Assembly: GCA_034336665.1 (NCBI GenBank)
Contig: JAPFBE010000013.1
Coordinates: 18,765,056-18,829,055, forward strand
Length of the DNA: 64,000 nucleotides
Source: Luscinia megarhynchos
Taxonomy: Eukaryota; Chordata; Aves; Passeriformes; Turdidae
Direction: 5' to 3'
Position numbers and translations under genes: made by a program. Positions 13,401 to 27,600 of the stretch are shown in pieces; position 1 is the stretch's first letter; every line of letters begins with the position of its first letter. The notes under the pieces are model-generated. The model saw only the letters and a program-made list of their open reading frames with translations. It was not told where the DNA came from and did not search any database.

Positions 13401-13883
13401 AATTTTGTCAAATCTAGGAATTCAGTAATACATTCTAAACTTATGAAGTATTTATTAGTACTTTTAAAAATTAAAGAGGTACTGGCAATTTGTAGCTTCT
13501 TTTATCCAGATGTGTTTGAATTGCAGAATCATTACTTTGATCTCTGCAAACTCAGAATGTGGAACAATGTAGAAGAAGATTAAAAGGATCACCTCTGATT
13601 TTTCTTAATCTGTTGGGGTTTTAGTTGGGTATATTTTAGAGTAGTAGTAAGAAGCCAGGTCATCAGTCTTGAGATCTGTCTCATCTAATGGTGCAAGATG
13701 AGATACATTTTCCAGCTGGAAAAACTATGTGCAGTTGGAATCAATCCTTGTAGGACTGAACTGTATCCAGCAAGTGTCATAGACATGTGTGAGAACACTC
13801 AGTTTGGAGATCAAGAACATAAGTGAAACCACTTTATCTTGAGTGTTCTTTTGGAAACATAGGGCAATTTTTTAAAAATTTAC

Positions 13884-13920
13884 GTTTTGGTTTTTTTGGT
13901 TTTTTGTTTGTTTGTTTGTG
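13884..13920 (+). repeat. T/G low-complexity / (TTTG)n
   Basis: GTTTTGG and TTTTTTTGG units pass into four TTTG repeats on the transcribed-sense strand within intron 1. Confidence 0.75.
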
Positions 13921-16900
13921 TCTACAGCTTTCTAAACCAAAGGGAAGTAACTGGCTAAAAGCTTTGTTGACAGACTTGACTCCATTGACGAGCCCAAATC
14001 ATAGTTGTCAAAGCACAACTGAATTTCATATTTCAGTACTGCTTTTGTTACTGACAAAGTTTTTTTACTCTTTCCGAGTTTAGCATTTGATATACAACAC
14101 CGCCTAAGAATTCTGTATGTGTGCTTCAGATATTTAATTGCTTTATCATCTGTCTGCTTCTAAAAAGTGGGGAATTTATTCCAAAGTTAACACAGAATGT
14201 TGCAAGAACCATTGCCAAGTGCCATTCAGAGCTATTAATCCTTGCTCTATTTGAAGTCCTGTATGTCTTAGGTGTTATTTTGAGCAGAGAACACAGGTAT
14301 TTTGTGGGATCATATGTGGGTTGCAACGCTGGAAGTGGAAGACCATTGTGCCTTCAGAAAAAGGATAATCCCATTCCATTTCCATCTTTTTTTTGCATAT
14401 TATTATAAAGATTCTTGCTTCACTATACCCAGCATAGTGGGGGGATTTCTAAACAGAATGTCACCTATTTCTGAATGGGTGTCTCCATCTAGTTTGTTTT
14501 CCTTTCATTTCAAAGCAGGTCATTATGGACAACTCATCTGCTTCTATTTCCCCAACCCAAATTCTTTCCCAAGTGTACACAAAGCACAGAATATTCTCCC
14601 TCACTGAAATGAGTACAGGAATTACACTGGATGTTGCTGAAGAACCAAGTTCTTGCACAATGTCAAAGGGATATCAAAAGGGTCTTTAGACTTTTAACCA
14701 CTGACTGCTATTCTTTGAGCCCAGTTTTCCATCTTCTCTACAGTGTAGGCATTCAGTCGGCATTTCTCCAGTCTGACAGGAAGGATACCTGTGGATGTTG
14801 TGCCACAGTTCAAGTAAATGATATTCACCCCTTTCCCATTGTATGCAAAGCCAGGAATAACATTGCAGAAGGCAGCAAGCTTTGCCAGACAGTCTGGCCT
14901 TGGTAAATCTGCTCTGGCTATTCCAAATCACCTTCTGGTTCATCATCTGCATAGGTGTGACTGTTCCTGTAACTGAGGCCAGGGGCAACAGCTTGCAGTT
15001 TCCTGGATGCTCTTTCTTGCCTTTACTCAATCAATTGCACTGAGATATTTTTCTCTTCTCACATAACAAATTAATCTTGCTTCTCCCTGGCAATCCTACT
15101 AAGTTTATCTATACACTGAAGAAACCAGTCCTTACTGGATTTTCATTTTCTGTATGTTAGAGATAGGAAGTAGGATACTGGAATTCACGCTGAGCACTGA
15201 GGTGGGCAGACCTCCTTGAGGGTTTATGGCGAATGCTTAGATGTGCAGAACAAAAGTAGTAGCCTTCAATTGGAAAAATAGTCATTTTTTCAAGGAAACA
15301 TAGGCCTGGAATGGACTTCCTGTCCATTTTGACAATCTTGTTTTATTCCTGAGATAGTTTGTTCCAGAGTGAAACTTCCTATCAGTTTTCCAGATATTTT
15401 CCTTGCTACAGTTTGTCACTTTGCAAATATGGGGCAGAACTAATTTATACTGCTTTTCCTCAGAGCTTTGTTTGCTTGCTATATATATTTGGATGCTGTC
15501 TTTCATATCTATCTATGCACATTTTCTCTAAGTTCAATGACTGCTGTTTTCTCAGGCTTCTTTCTTGGGCAATATCCTCTGTACCTCTAGTCATTGAATT
15601 TGATTTTTTTCTCTGGATTTATCAAGATGGTCTGTTTTGCATTGCTCTATGTTCTCATCCAATTGTGATAAGAAACCTATTTAGAATTGAGAACTAGTGC
15701 ATAAAAGGACTGGGATCCATCTCTTCAGATTTAAAAAACAGAAGGCAACAATTTTGAAACATAGCTAGATATGTTGCGGATTCCAAGATATAGATTAATT
15801 TACAACTAAAGGGTTGGAAGTACATGCTGGTTTCAAATTTATTCATATTACTACAGTTTGTAAATCCTCCTAGCTGTCTAAATACTACTGTTTTTATGCA
15901 GTTTTGTCCCGAAAATCATGACTATGTGCTGAATCAGAGAAGGAGGAAGAACAAAGTTAGCTTTAAAATCATCTAATCATTCAATGTTACAGAATACTGA
16001 GCTAAGGTCTTGCTCTTTCAATTGCTTGGATTATGGCAAATAAGGTAATATTTATCACAGAAGATGATTACTTATTTTGTTCTGTTAATAAAGATAAACA
16101 TGCTCATTTCAACTTATTACTGCTTGAGGTTTTTTAGCTGTTGATTTGGATCTGCCTTATTATAACACAGTAGAATTTGTACTTTCTAGCTGTCTGTTAT
16201 TTTGATTTTTTTTCTTCTGCATGGTTCTCCCCAAAAATGTTTCAGAAGATGCCCAGATGAGTAGTCACAGAGTGAAAAAAAAATTATGTATTATGGTGTA
16301 ATAAATGGTGATCACATGTAAGGAGCAGACTCCAAATTGGCTGTGGGAAATAAGTCCCTCGCTACAATCTGAGTACACAGTCAGCCATGTAGCAGATTAC
16401 CTGTGCACTCAGTAAGAAACACTAACATCCTGGATTGTAAAGTGTAGTGTCCTCACTCTTCCCATGGAAGCAAAGGTGACTGCAGTTCCAGATAGTGTTT
16501 TTTTAATGATGCCTTTGATTTTCAATTCTTCAAAAATGCGCTGATGTTTGTAAACGGAGGGTGGCTTAAGGAAGTGGTGATGCCAAACTGCCTGCCACTG
16601 AGTAGTAATGGCAGTGATAATGCACTGCCTGCTTGTGAACAGAGTTATAAGAGTTATAATAAACTTCCTGTGCTGAGGTCTATGGTCTTTAATACCAATT
16701 GCATCAACACATTTCAAGTTTATGGGCAGAGCCAGTCCAACATTTGAATTCTTCACCTGCTCAAGTTCTTAGTATTTTGTTGAGCTTTTCCTACTGAGTA
16801 GAGGTTGTTAAAGAAAGTCCCTGATTTTATTCAGCTTATCAGTTGTATGAGTATCAGGCCATGTCTAAAGACCACATTTCTCTTTTGGTGTTTGCATTGG

Positions 16901-18272
16901 CTGATGCTCTTTAAAGGCTTAAAAAAAGAGAGTTAAACACAGAAAAATTTTGAGACTCTCCTTGCTCCTCATAGTCTTCTGCTTGCCTTTAGTGATTATA
17001 TTTATGCAGAATCTGTTAGGTTCTTTGGCCAGGACACAGTTTTCTTCATAGCCCAGTCTGGGTGGAGTTGCCTTGGACTTGTTTCCTTGGACAGGAGAAG
17101 AAGCCAGGATTGGAAAGACAGCTCTTCTGGGCAAGATGCAGTCACTGTCTCATCAGTTCTGTCCAGGTGAAATTATATCCAGAAAAATACATACCAGGCC
17201 AGTCTGGATAAAACAGCAACAAATATGGAAATTCGAGAATAAAGCCAGGGGAACAGGGCCCTGGAGAACCTAAAGACATCAGATCAAAATTAAGCTTTAT
17301 CCTACTACAAATAAACGATTCATAATCTAAATTGAAATAAGGGTTTAAGGTTGTTTTATTTACAAGTAGTTTTTACCTTGTCTTTCAAATCTGTGTGCTG
17401 TTTATTTTAAAAGTGTTATCTATCAAAAATTATTCAACTTGAGGGAGTTTCAAAGGGCATTAGCCTTTGAAAATAATGAATAGGCTTGGTTTTGTCCCTA
17501 TCCTCCAAAAATGTTAAATTGTTCAATATTGAGTTTTATAAATTTTTGCCATCAAACACCAAACTAAGTTTATTAACTGAACCCATAAAGGAGCTGAATT
17601 TTCTGAGGTTTAAAATAAAAATTAAACAAAATCCCACAAGAGGAGCCAGGTTCAGGTCGTTGTAAATCATACCAAAGAAGTTTTCAGAAGTCTAACTCCT
17701 GTTCCCTTTTCCATCAGAGCTGCAGGTCTGGTTATTTTCAAACAACAGTTTTCTTTCTTGTTTTCAGTTTTGTTTCCTATTTTCATAAATAATGAAAAAT
17801 GACATGCAGAATGAAAGCTGAAATTGTGGGTTGGACCACTCAAAAGGGATCCCAAGTTTAAATCCAGACTGTTTTCAGCTTTGCACCCTAAAAATAACGA
17901 CAGGTACTTTACTAAGTCAAAAAATAATTTTAAACCAGCATATTTAAAGAAGATGGTGTGAAGGAGATAGTGATAAAAACGGAAGTGGAATTTCAGCTAA
18001 GTTCTCAAATGACCTGAAAACAGGCAAAACAGTTGGCAACATCTGAGTGAAAAATTTCCTTTATACAATGACTTATGTAGCTACATAGAAGATGTAATTG
18101 CTAATAACTACATCTTTACCTCTGCATTGACCTAACTGGTCCTAAAGTACTAATGGGTACAGTTTATTAACTCAGTTCTGAACTGTAGTAATCACTAGAG
18201 AGGAACTGGCAAAACGAATTTTAATACCTTGTAATTTTGTAATAGAAATGCTGTAACAATTCTCTTTCAGAA

Positions 18273-18325
18273 GTATATATAAATATATACTATAAATATA
18301 TATATATTGTATATATATATAAATA
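18273..18325. repeat. AT-rich (TA)n tract with inverted repeats
   Basis: Alternating TA/TAA sequence. It opens with AGTATATAT and, after AA, its inverse ATATATACT, a near-perfect hairpin, followed by TATATATATT and GTATATATATAT. Simple repeat capable of cruciform extrusion. Confidence 0.8.
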
Positions 18326-18964
18326 AAGAGCAACATATTTCTGATTAACATTAATAATACTAAATATGCATAGCAACTGGAGGAAAAGGTGTCAGTGACC
18401 TTGAAAGAATGCTGTGAGAAAGGACACAGGAAGGGATGGGACTCACCCTGGGCATCTCTTTTTTTTCAGGTCACTACCTTCAGTACTATTTTATTTACAG
18501 TGTGCATTCTGTTAAGAATGTTGGTACACCTAAGAAAAGTTGCCCTCTTTGATATGAAAGTAGTTTGAAGGTGTAAGTTGGGAGCTTAAAGTGCTAGGTT
18601 TTTGTAGATATTCTGTGTTTGTTTGTGTTTTGCACAGTCAACTGCTGTCTGTTGTCAGCCTGTTCTTCTGAAGCTGTGTTAGACTTGTATAATAATAAGG
18701 CATAATAATACTTAGAAAAATAATAATTGGGGAACTTCATTTGCAAGTGACAAAACTACATGCAGGGCTGTTATGTCACCCTTCCCTAAAAAGGTATTCT
18801 TGGTTGCTCTCATACTTACTTTCATAATTCAGAGTATTTGTGAATATGAATTTCATGGCTAGGAACCTTAGTGTTTGATGTAATCTGTCATGAGAAAGGA
18901 TCAGGCATTGTCCTCAGCTATCTGATTGGAGGATAAAAAGACAGATTTTGGGCAGAAGTACAGA

Positions 18965-19205
18965 GTAATTTGGCAAGAGGCACTGGACACAAACTGGAAT
19001 CTGGGAAATTCCAGTTGGATATTAGGACATTTTTTTTAAACAGAAGTATGCTAAGCACTGAAACAGATTACACCAAGGATGTTATGGAATCTGTGTCCTC
19101 AGAGGTGTTCAAGACTCAGCTGGATGTGGCTCTGAGCAACTTGAGGTCTGCTTTGAGCAGGGAGTTGAACTAGATGACTTAGAGAAGTTCCATCCACCCT
19201 AAATT
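18965..19205 (+). mobile_element. CR1-type LINE 3'-end fragment, sense
   Basis: Decayed CR1 tail. GAGGTGTTCAAGACTCAGCT, GGATGTGGCTCTGAGCAACT, GAGCAGGGAGTTGAACTAGA and TTCCATCCACCCTAAATTAT recall the CR1 3' end (usually GGACTAGATGA followed by CCTTCCAACC). The upstream part, GGACACAAACTGGAATCTGG and AATTCCAGTTGGATATTAGG, also fits. About 240 nt, truncated 5', and lacking the intact ATTCTATG tail repeats. Confidence 0.8.
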
Positions 19206-20963
19206 ATTTAGATTTGGATTCTGTGGTTGTGGCTGCTTTAGAAGTGTGTCTTGTTTATTGTAGTACATAGAAACAGAACTATTTTTAAATGTTTCCCTTT
19301 TTAAGATATATTTGGGTTGCAGCCAAACACCAATATTTCTTCATGTTTGGCAGCCAAAATAAATATAAAAATATAAAAGAGCAGAAAATAAAAGTTTCGT
19401 AGTTTTAGATTATCATTGAAAACTTGCCTGGTGGTATTATGACACCAGATTTGGAAAAATCAAAGCACTGCTGTGAATGATTTGAATAAGTGAGGTAGTG
19501 CTTACAAATAGATGGTGCTAATATATTTTCATAAGGCACACTTCATTTGTCTAGCACTCTGGGAGGCAGTGCTGGGTCTTGCCTTCGTGCCCCTTAAAAT
19601 CTTTGAAATGGTGGAAAATAAACAGTTTCAATGTAAGGCAAAAGGAATTCTGGCAACAAAGCCAAATTTGCAGTAATATGCTACAGCTGTATTTCACCCT
19701 CTAGTTTTGTAGGGCAGAGTTCAAGGATCCTCACTCTATGGATAAAAACAAAATATAGGACTGTATTTGATGACAAAAGACCATGCACACTTAAAGAATG
19801 CAGTAGACTCCTGGTATGAGTGAAAGTAAAATCTAAACTATTAAAAGTTTCAATATTGTTTTTGCTTTTTGTCTCCTGTTGCCTATGCATTCCAGCTAGC
19901 CAAACTATGGTGCTTCCAGCTGGATTCTTCAGGCCACTGGTAGCTATTTTCTTCTTTCTGAGGAGTTGGTGGTGGCTGTTTTTCATTCTCTCCCAGCATA
20001 GTCAGACTCCTTTCCTTAGGGTGATTCCAAAACTCCAAGTGCTCTGATGCCTTCAACATCGTGCTTTTATTTCAGATGTGCTTTGCACAGTCTCTCCTGC
20101 TGATCTTGGCCATCAGCTGACTTTTGTTGAAGAGAATACTTGCAGATCAATGTGGAATTTCTGTTGGCAGGCATGGAGGGAAAGATTGTGTTTCAGAGGT
20201 AGCTATAGATCTCAGAATCTTTCATTTGGAAATGGCCTCAATATAAAAGAATTGCATTACAAATGCAAAAACTTAAGACCAGGGTTTCACTAACAAATGC
20301 CAAAAACTGACAAAAATTAGAGAGCATCTAGTTTATCATTTGAGTCTTCCATCAAGGAGATGCAGGGGAAAAAAGGTCTCCTGAAATCCTAATATGACAA
20401 AATTATTTTCTTAAAATCAAATAGATTCTTATCACAGTGTCATGACAGTTAAGTTCCTATGAATTCTATTGTCCATTCAATTGCATTTAATGAACGTTTA
20501 TCTGAAGGATGACTAAAAGAGACACTCAGAATAAGAATACTTTCCTGGTTACTTGAAAACACTATGAAATCCACACAAGTGAAATCTATATTGCATATGC
20601 TCGTGGGGGCAGTCCCCATTTACCAAGATAATTTATATGTCATTTATATCCACATTGCTCCTGACTGGCAGTGTCTGTGCAGCACGTAAGATTGAGCTCT
20701 CCTTGTCCTTGGTTGCTCCACTTCTCTTCATACTCTTCCAGAGACTGGTCATTTGTTGTTTTACCAGTTAATATTAATCTCTCATTTTCTGGAATGCACA
20801 AAGCCCATGAATAGGAATGTGTTTTAGTCACATGAAGTGTCATGAAGCATCTGTGTTGTTGCTTTAGCAGTTATTTTCCCTGAAAAACACGCAGCTGAGT
20901 TAAAGTGAAGAAGGAGATTTGTCTGCCTTGTTTTTTGCTGCTCTTTGGGCCAGGCTTTAGGAA

Positions 20964-21716
20964 GGACAAGTCCTGCTTGCCTAACCTGATCTCCTCTTAT
21001 GACAAGGTCACTCACTTGAGGGAAAGGTTGTGGATATTGTGTACCTTCAACGAGGCCAAGTGCTGGATCCTGCACCTGGCTCATGACAACCCAAAGCTGC
21101 CTGATGAGAAGGGACTCGGGTGTGCTGGTCACCAGCAGCTGAACATGAGCCAGGGGGTACCCAGGTGGCCAAGAACCCAGTGGAAGCCCAGCCTTTGTCA
21201 GCAATAGTGTGCCAAGCAGAACCAGGGAAGTGATCACCCCCCTGCACTTGGCACTGGTAGGGCTGCACTCTAAATCCTATATTAAATTTTGGGTCCCTCT
21301 CTACAAGAAAGATGCTGAGGAGCTGAAGCATTTCCACAGAAGAGCCACAAAGCTGGTGAAGGGACTGGAGCAAAAGTCTTATGAGGAGGAGCTGAGGGAG
21401 CTTGAGAAAAGGAGGCTTAGGAGAGAGCTTATCTCTCTCTACAGCTGCCAGGTCAGGTCAGCCTCTTCTCCCAAGTAACAAGTGACAGGGCAAATGGCCT
21501 TACATTGTGCCAGGGGAACTTTAGATTGGATACTTGGAAAAATATCTTCACCGAGAGGGAAATGAAACATTGGAACAGACTGACCATGCCCTGGAGGTTT
21601 TTAGAAGCTGTGTAGATGTGGCACTTGGGGACATGGTTTAGTGGTGGACTTGACAGTGCTGGGTTTATGGTTGAACCTGATGATCTTGATGTCTTTTCCA
21701 ACCTAAATAATTTTTT
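20964..21716 (+). mobile_element. CR1-type LINE fragment with internal deletion, sense
   Basis: About 750 nt of CR1 ORF2 3' region and 3'UTR. It starts near GACAAGTCCTGCTTGCCTAA and then has ATCTCCTCTTATGACAAGG. Around 21045 it jumps from GTGGATATTGTGTACC to TTCAACGAGGCCAAGTGCTG; in intact CR1 I expect several hundred bases of RT core between these. Later blocks include GAACATGAGCCAG, GTGGCCAAG, TACAAGAAAGATGCTGAGG, GAAAAGGAGGCTTAGG, TTCTCCCAAGTAACAAGTGA, GGGGACATGGTTTAGTGGTG and TCTTTTCCAACCTAAATAAT. Many frame breaks; dead copy. Ends at TTTTTTCGTAA instead of clean tail repeats. Confidence 0.88.
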
Positions 21717-23152
21717 CGTAATTTTTTTTCCCTATACTCTGCAGGGGCTCTGCTTTATGCCATTGAGGCCATCACTGTATTTAAAAGTAAATTAGTGGAA
21801 AATCACCTGCCCTGTCAAAACAGGGTAGTGAGGACAAGGATTTTTTTTTTTCTAAATTTCAAGTGCATCTTCCTTTTTTTCTTCCCTGCCTTATTCTATC
21901 TCTCTCTCTTTTTTTTTTAAATACATGATTCCTTTTTATTTCCTGCTAGAACTGTTTTTGATTTTAAAAGCTCTCTTGGTGGTTTTGATATGCTAGATAC
22001 AAAAAAGAGGTCTAAATGGTCTTATCTCAAAGCTACTACTGTTTTGGGATCCCATGTGAGCTTTCTAATTGCAGAAACCTCACTGAGAGTTTTAAGGCTT
22101 TAATAAAATCAGGACTGTCACTATGACTGACTGCTTATGAATAAACATCAGTATCCATATAACTGAAATCAGACCTGGTTGAATATAATCTTAATCTAGA
22201 ATTAAGTCTTCAAATTGATAAAAAGTGTAACTGAGAGATATGCAGATACAATTGTGGGGAAAATTGTTTAAATTATTGTATATCTAAAATTAAATAGATC
22301 TTCATTAAGTTTTTTTTTGTAAATTCAGGTTTGAGACTGATTAAGAAATTTATTACAGAAATCAAATTACCATATTTGAATTAAGTCTGTAAGTCTTATT
22401 TTATTCTTAGATATGAATACTCAATAGAGACCAGGAGACACTAATTTCAATCATGCTTAACGGGTTTTGAAGAATCCATAATTTAAACAGATGTAGCTCA
22501 TTGTCAGTCAGAGAAAATAATCCTAAACTTTCTTTTAACAGTTTTTACTAAGTGTCTTTATGAAGCCCATTAGAGACATTTGCAGTGTGTTGTGTTTTCT
22601 TCCTGGTTTGTGCTACCTGGAGCCATATCATAATCAGAGTTGCACATCCTCAGCAGTCTTGTGTGCTGAAAATAAATGAGCTAGGATGTCACAGAGATTA
22701 GAAGCAACTGCCTCCCTTTTCCCCATGAAGGTATTGCACTGCTGAAAATGCCAGAGAATTGAGTTTTCTAGAAGCCTTGCAGTCTTCTGGAACCTGGCAG
22801 AGTCGCCTTTGGAAAATTGTGACAGTTTCCTGGCTGAATGATTTTTCTTGATCAGTCTTTAGATAAAGGAAGGGAGGCAGATGTTTTCCATCAATTTTAC
22901 TTGTATGCTTCTTTCTCTAAAGGGAAGAGGCATAAAGTATTGGCTTAAGGCTTTACATTCTGTGTGCAGACAACTGCAGATGCTCAAATAATCTACTAAA
23001 ACAAAGTGAGGGTTTTGGTCTCTTGGCAACTCTAGTCATTAATATTTCTCAAAAAAAGCAGGGTATTTTGGGGTGATACCAAGGGAATCAGTATGTACTC
23101 TCAACAGAAACTTTGAATATCAGTGTGCAATTACTGAAGGACAGAGAGAGAC

Positions 23153-23354
<202 letters not shown>

Positions 23355-24499
23355 CTTTAGAATTTTGTATTACTCTACCCTATTTTTCAACGATATATTA
23401 TTTATCATTTATCTCATAATTTTTCTTCAGGATTTAGTTCCTGAAGTAAAATGATTGTCTGCAAAGTTCTAGTTTTTTCCTGATAAGTTAATTGCAGCCC
23501 TCAGGACTGGACAGATGGCTGAAAATCTACTGGGGATAAAAATTTGTATTTTGAGAATGAGAAGAGAAATAACAACCCAAAATGTACTAGTCCAGTGCTG
23601 GTGTTGTAAGTTTGGGGAAAAGCCAGCAATTCAACGGTTCTGAAAATATGATATGCCTAACAGTAACAAGGGAGTATTAAAATTTTACATACCAAGGAAG
23701 GAAAAGGGAAAAGCCAATCCTCTCTTACCCCAACAAGAGGAAGCCAAAACACCAACCTGTGCTAAAAAGTTAGTTATTGTGTTGTGAAGTCATTCTCTGT
23801 TGCTAAAAGTTAAATTTTGCAGATGGATATACAAGATGTTTCTTACTTTATGTGCTGTTCCCCTGGAAAGCATAAAAATGAGCGTTTAAAAATAGTTTCT
23901 TCGCAGTTTTGAGTAAAGTATTTATGTTAGTTAGGTGTCCTGGTGTGATTCCAAATGCAAAATTACATTTCCAGCCGAACATAGGGAAAAAAAATTGTAG
24001 AAGATTTATTTGAATCTAGTTACTATTTATCCTCTATAATAATTTTTGAGTGTGATTAACTGATTAGTTTAATTTTACAACTTCATATTTTCTACTAAGA
24101 AGCAAAAACAAATCAAACCAAAAACTTGTACATTTTTCTCCTGAGGGTCCTACATATGGCTAATACTACTATAACTCTTGCATTTAAGGGAAAAAATACT
24201 AGCATTTTTTCCACTTACTTCATGCATGGTTTTACTTTAGCAATTGTAGATGTTAAAGCAAATGATAATGCTAAACTAGTGGAAAAACAGTCATACTGGC
24301 AACCACTATTTTACATGACTGTTAGTTCACTTTTTAAAATACATTGTGTTTCCAGGAGACATCACATTTCAGAAATTTTTTAGTTGCATGCTATTAGCAA
24401 ATTAAACAGCCCTATATTATTATATTGTCATGTCCCATTATTGAACATGTGATGGTGAGATAATGCATTCTGATCTCCTCTTTTTCACTCTTTCCCCAG

Positions 24500-24679
24500 T
24501 GAAAAGGCAGAGTCTGAAGGTTCAGATCAATGCAACAGATGACACTGTTTGCATGAGGTATCTTCGACCAAGCCAAAGCACCAAGCTGGAAGGTTTTGTC
24601 CTGGGTTATGGAAGCAACCTCTTTTCTAATCAGTACATTCCTTTACCTGCAGAAGGAAAAAACTACTTAACAGAACTTG
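24500..24679 (+). CDS. ABI3BP: ABI3BP exon 2: N-terminal beta-rich module, first part
   Basis: Encodes the rest of codon 27 (V), residues 28-86 and the first base of codon 87. The acceptor is TTTCCCCAG and the donor TTG|GTAAGA, entered and left in phase 1. The translation carries LKVQI, a potential N-glycosylation site at N37 (N-A-T), a YLRPS turn, the block KLEGFVLGYGSN, and PLPAEGK near the end. All of these have close counterparts in mammalian ABI3BP just after the signal peptide. The alternating hydrophobic pattern suggests beta strands, so with exon 3 this may form a divergent FN3-like sandwich; that structural idea is inference. The open frame runs past the donor to a stop in intron 2, so intron retention would truncate the protein. 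Confidence 0.95.
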
Positions 24680-27600
24680 GTAAGACATCTTTGCTTTGGA
24701 TGCTCTTGTTGTAATGAATCATGGGAAGAGACTGAGGAGAATATAAACCTTTTGTTTACCTAATTTTTTGTTTTATTGGGTTGCTGCTCAGGGCTTCTTT
24801 GTCTTTGCTTAAGGTTGCTATCAATAGTTTCAGTGGAAAGCAGAATGAGCAGATCCATCAAAGAGAACAACTAGTTCTTGTTGTTTGGAAAAGTTTGCTT
24901 ACTGGTATTTGTTTGGGGTATTTTTGTTTTACTGAGAGACTGTACTAGAACACAGATCAAATGGGATGGTTTGCCTAAAGATGCAGCTATAAAGTAGAAT
25001 ACAAGGGAAATGGACATGCTTTTAGCAAACAATTGATGAAGCAGTGAAAGAAACAGTCTTGAGAATTGTGTGGTTGATTCCTTTTGACAGAAACATTCAT
25101 ATCAAAATGTTGCCTCTTCCTGTTGGGTTCCACTCCAGTATATTACATGTTATAAATTAGCCTCCAACTTCCATGTCAGATGTTACTGATGGAATTCCAT
25201 GAGCTGTTTTATGGAAGAGATTAAACCATGTCAAGAATGCTATATCCTGTTATCTGTGGAATAGGGAGAAGGAAGAATGAATTATTAAAACATTGATTTA
25301 TCAGGATTTGAGCTTTTGAGAAATCTGTTAAATCCTGAAGAATTTTCCTATTGATTTCTTTAAGCTTTTCTAGCCTGAAATGAGTCAGTTTACCCCCATC
25401 ATTGCCATGGTGGTCAACTTGGTGTAAAACAAGGGGAAAGAAAGGATGTATGAGCATAGAAGTGAAAATTGTCATGTTTTTGATGTGGTCAAAGGCCATT
25501 GTGGGTGTCTGCTCTGGGCTGAAAACTGTAAAATAAAAACTGAAAAAATAAAATGTTAGACAGGAAATAATTAAGATATTAGAGACTGATAGGATCACTG
25601 TGACAAAGATTAACTTTCATTTTCATGAGTTGGTACTCCTGGGATCTCTTTGTAATTCTATCACCAATCCAGTGGCTGTGGCTTCACAACCATCACTTAA
25701 AGCTGGGTCTGGCTTACCTGATTCACCCTATGAGTAACTTTTCAATCAGTTCACTAAGAATGATACACAGGACTTTCTGTAGTATGCTGTGCATCAGGCA
25801 TAGCAATGTCTGTTGCAGGAGTAGTGAGGAATAATATTTTTCAGGTACTGTGAGATCTTAAGGAAGAGCAAAAAAAAGGACTGCATATAACATCATCTAA
25901 GATGATTTGCACTTCTCATTTAAAAGATGCTTTTATACCTAATCATTTGCAAAATGGAAAGCTCTAAGTCACCTGGAATTTCAGGTATATTGATTTTGTA
26001 GCTTTAACCATGACAGTTAATGGCTGGAAGCTAGGTCACTTTCTTTAGTTTTTTTAGTTTTTTCTTTAGTTCTACAGCACATCAGAGCACTGACCACATG
26101 CACGTCCATTTGGAAAGGAAAAACCACAAATGTTGAGGAATACTCTTCCTTTATGATCATTTCAAAGGGGAATAATGTCAAAATTTAATCTCCCACATTC
26201 TTATAGAAGTTGTGACAGTTTCCTTGTGACAATAAATCTATGCTTGTGCCTTCTGTGTGTCCAGTAACTAAACATGCAAAATGTTACGTAATATAGATAG
26301 CAAGACAAGCATTTCTAACCTTCAGAAAATGCCATCTTTGAAAAGACAGGAGTAAAAGAAGTTACCAGCAATATGTACTTCAATCTGCAAACATTTATTT
26401 AATGCAATTACCAGTATGTTTATTGGAGCTGTGGCTTTTAGTTGAGAGATTTAGAGTTAGATTGTATGCCTTGGGGACTCGTTTATTGGAAGCAAAGAGT
26501 GCATAATCTTTTTCATTTCACAAATATTAAACACAACATTAAACTGCAGCTTTGACTGTGCTTTCCAAATGTGTATGGAACACGAGCTAAAGCAATAAAC
26601 ATCAGTTGTGCTTTTGGCTCTACTTTAGAGTGACTTGTGTGGCAGAAATGAAGACAGAGATGATTGCTAGCACATTCTCTCCTCCCCACCATATTTAGGG
26701 ATCAGTTTCTGGCAGAAACTGGAAGAGTTGCAGAATGGTTCTAAATTCTAGGAAAAATGATTAAATTTTATTGTGGCAGCTGAGACCTCAGCTCTAGTAT
26801 ACATTTTTTATTGATTTTAGAAAAAGCAAGGTGTTGTAGAGGGACAATAAAAATACTCTCAAGAGATATGCCAGAGATGTAAACCCTCTAGACCCTATTG
26901 CTGAAAAATCTCAGATTGCCTTTTTACTCCTAGTAAATGTCATATATGATGAAGTTGGCTTAGTATGTTATCTTCATATCTAAACAATGTACTTTTAAAA
27001 TTTCATACTCAAGGTTGTCTATCCCATGTTGTAGATACTCTAGTGATCCAAGTGCCACTGCACACCCTGAAAATGGTCTTCTGTATGTTCCACACCTCTT
27101 TTCACAGTCAAAACAACTAGGTTTATACAAAAAACATTAATTTTTTGCTCTGAGAAGTCCTTTTTGGTCCTCTCATGCTTTGACTTACTTGAATTTTACA
27201 GAAAGCATGTGAGTTAACAGTCCCTGAACAGTGGTAGGTGAGGCTTTTACTGAACAGGATGTGGAGGAAGTGGTTGCTGAATATGAAAATTCACTGTGGT
27301 CTACTTAGACCAAGACTAATAAAATTTAATGCTTCCTCCTTTCTTGTCAGTTTTAGTGGTTCCTGGAAAGAAAAACCTTTTCCAGCCAATTTAGGAACTA
27401 TGATCAGAACCTTAAATTGTTTTTTAGCTGAAAGATAAAGATTAGAAATGGACATTTAAGGGCATTTGTAACTCTCTAAAAGGAATGTTTTTCTAATTCA
27501 TTAAGGAGCAATGCTGTGGGAGAGAGATTAGATCCAGGAGAATGGAAGATCCATAATGTGGATCTTGTTCTGGTAGTGTTAAAATAATTTTTTCTGTGAA

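Noticed and set aside
21209..21478. 89-codon open frame resembling a protein with YKKDAEELKHFHRR
   Set aside because: It is the residual CR1 reverse-transcriptase C-terminal region, not a host gene.
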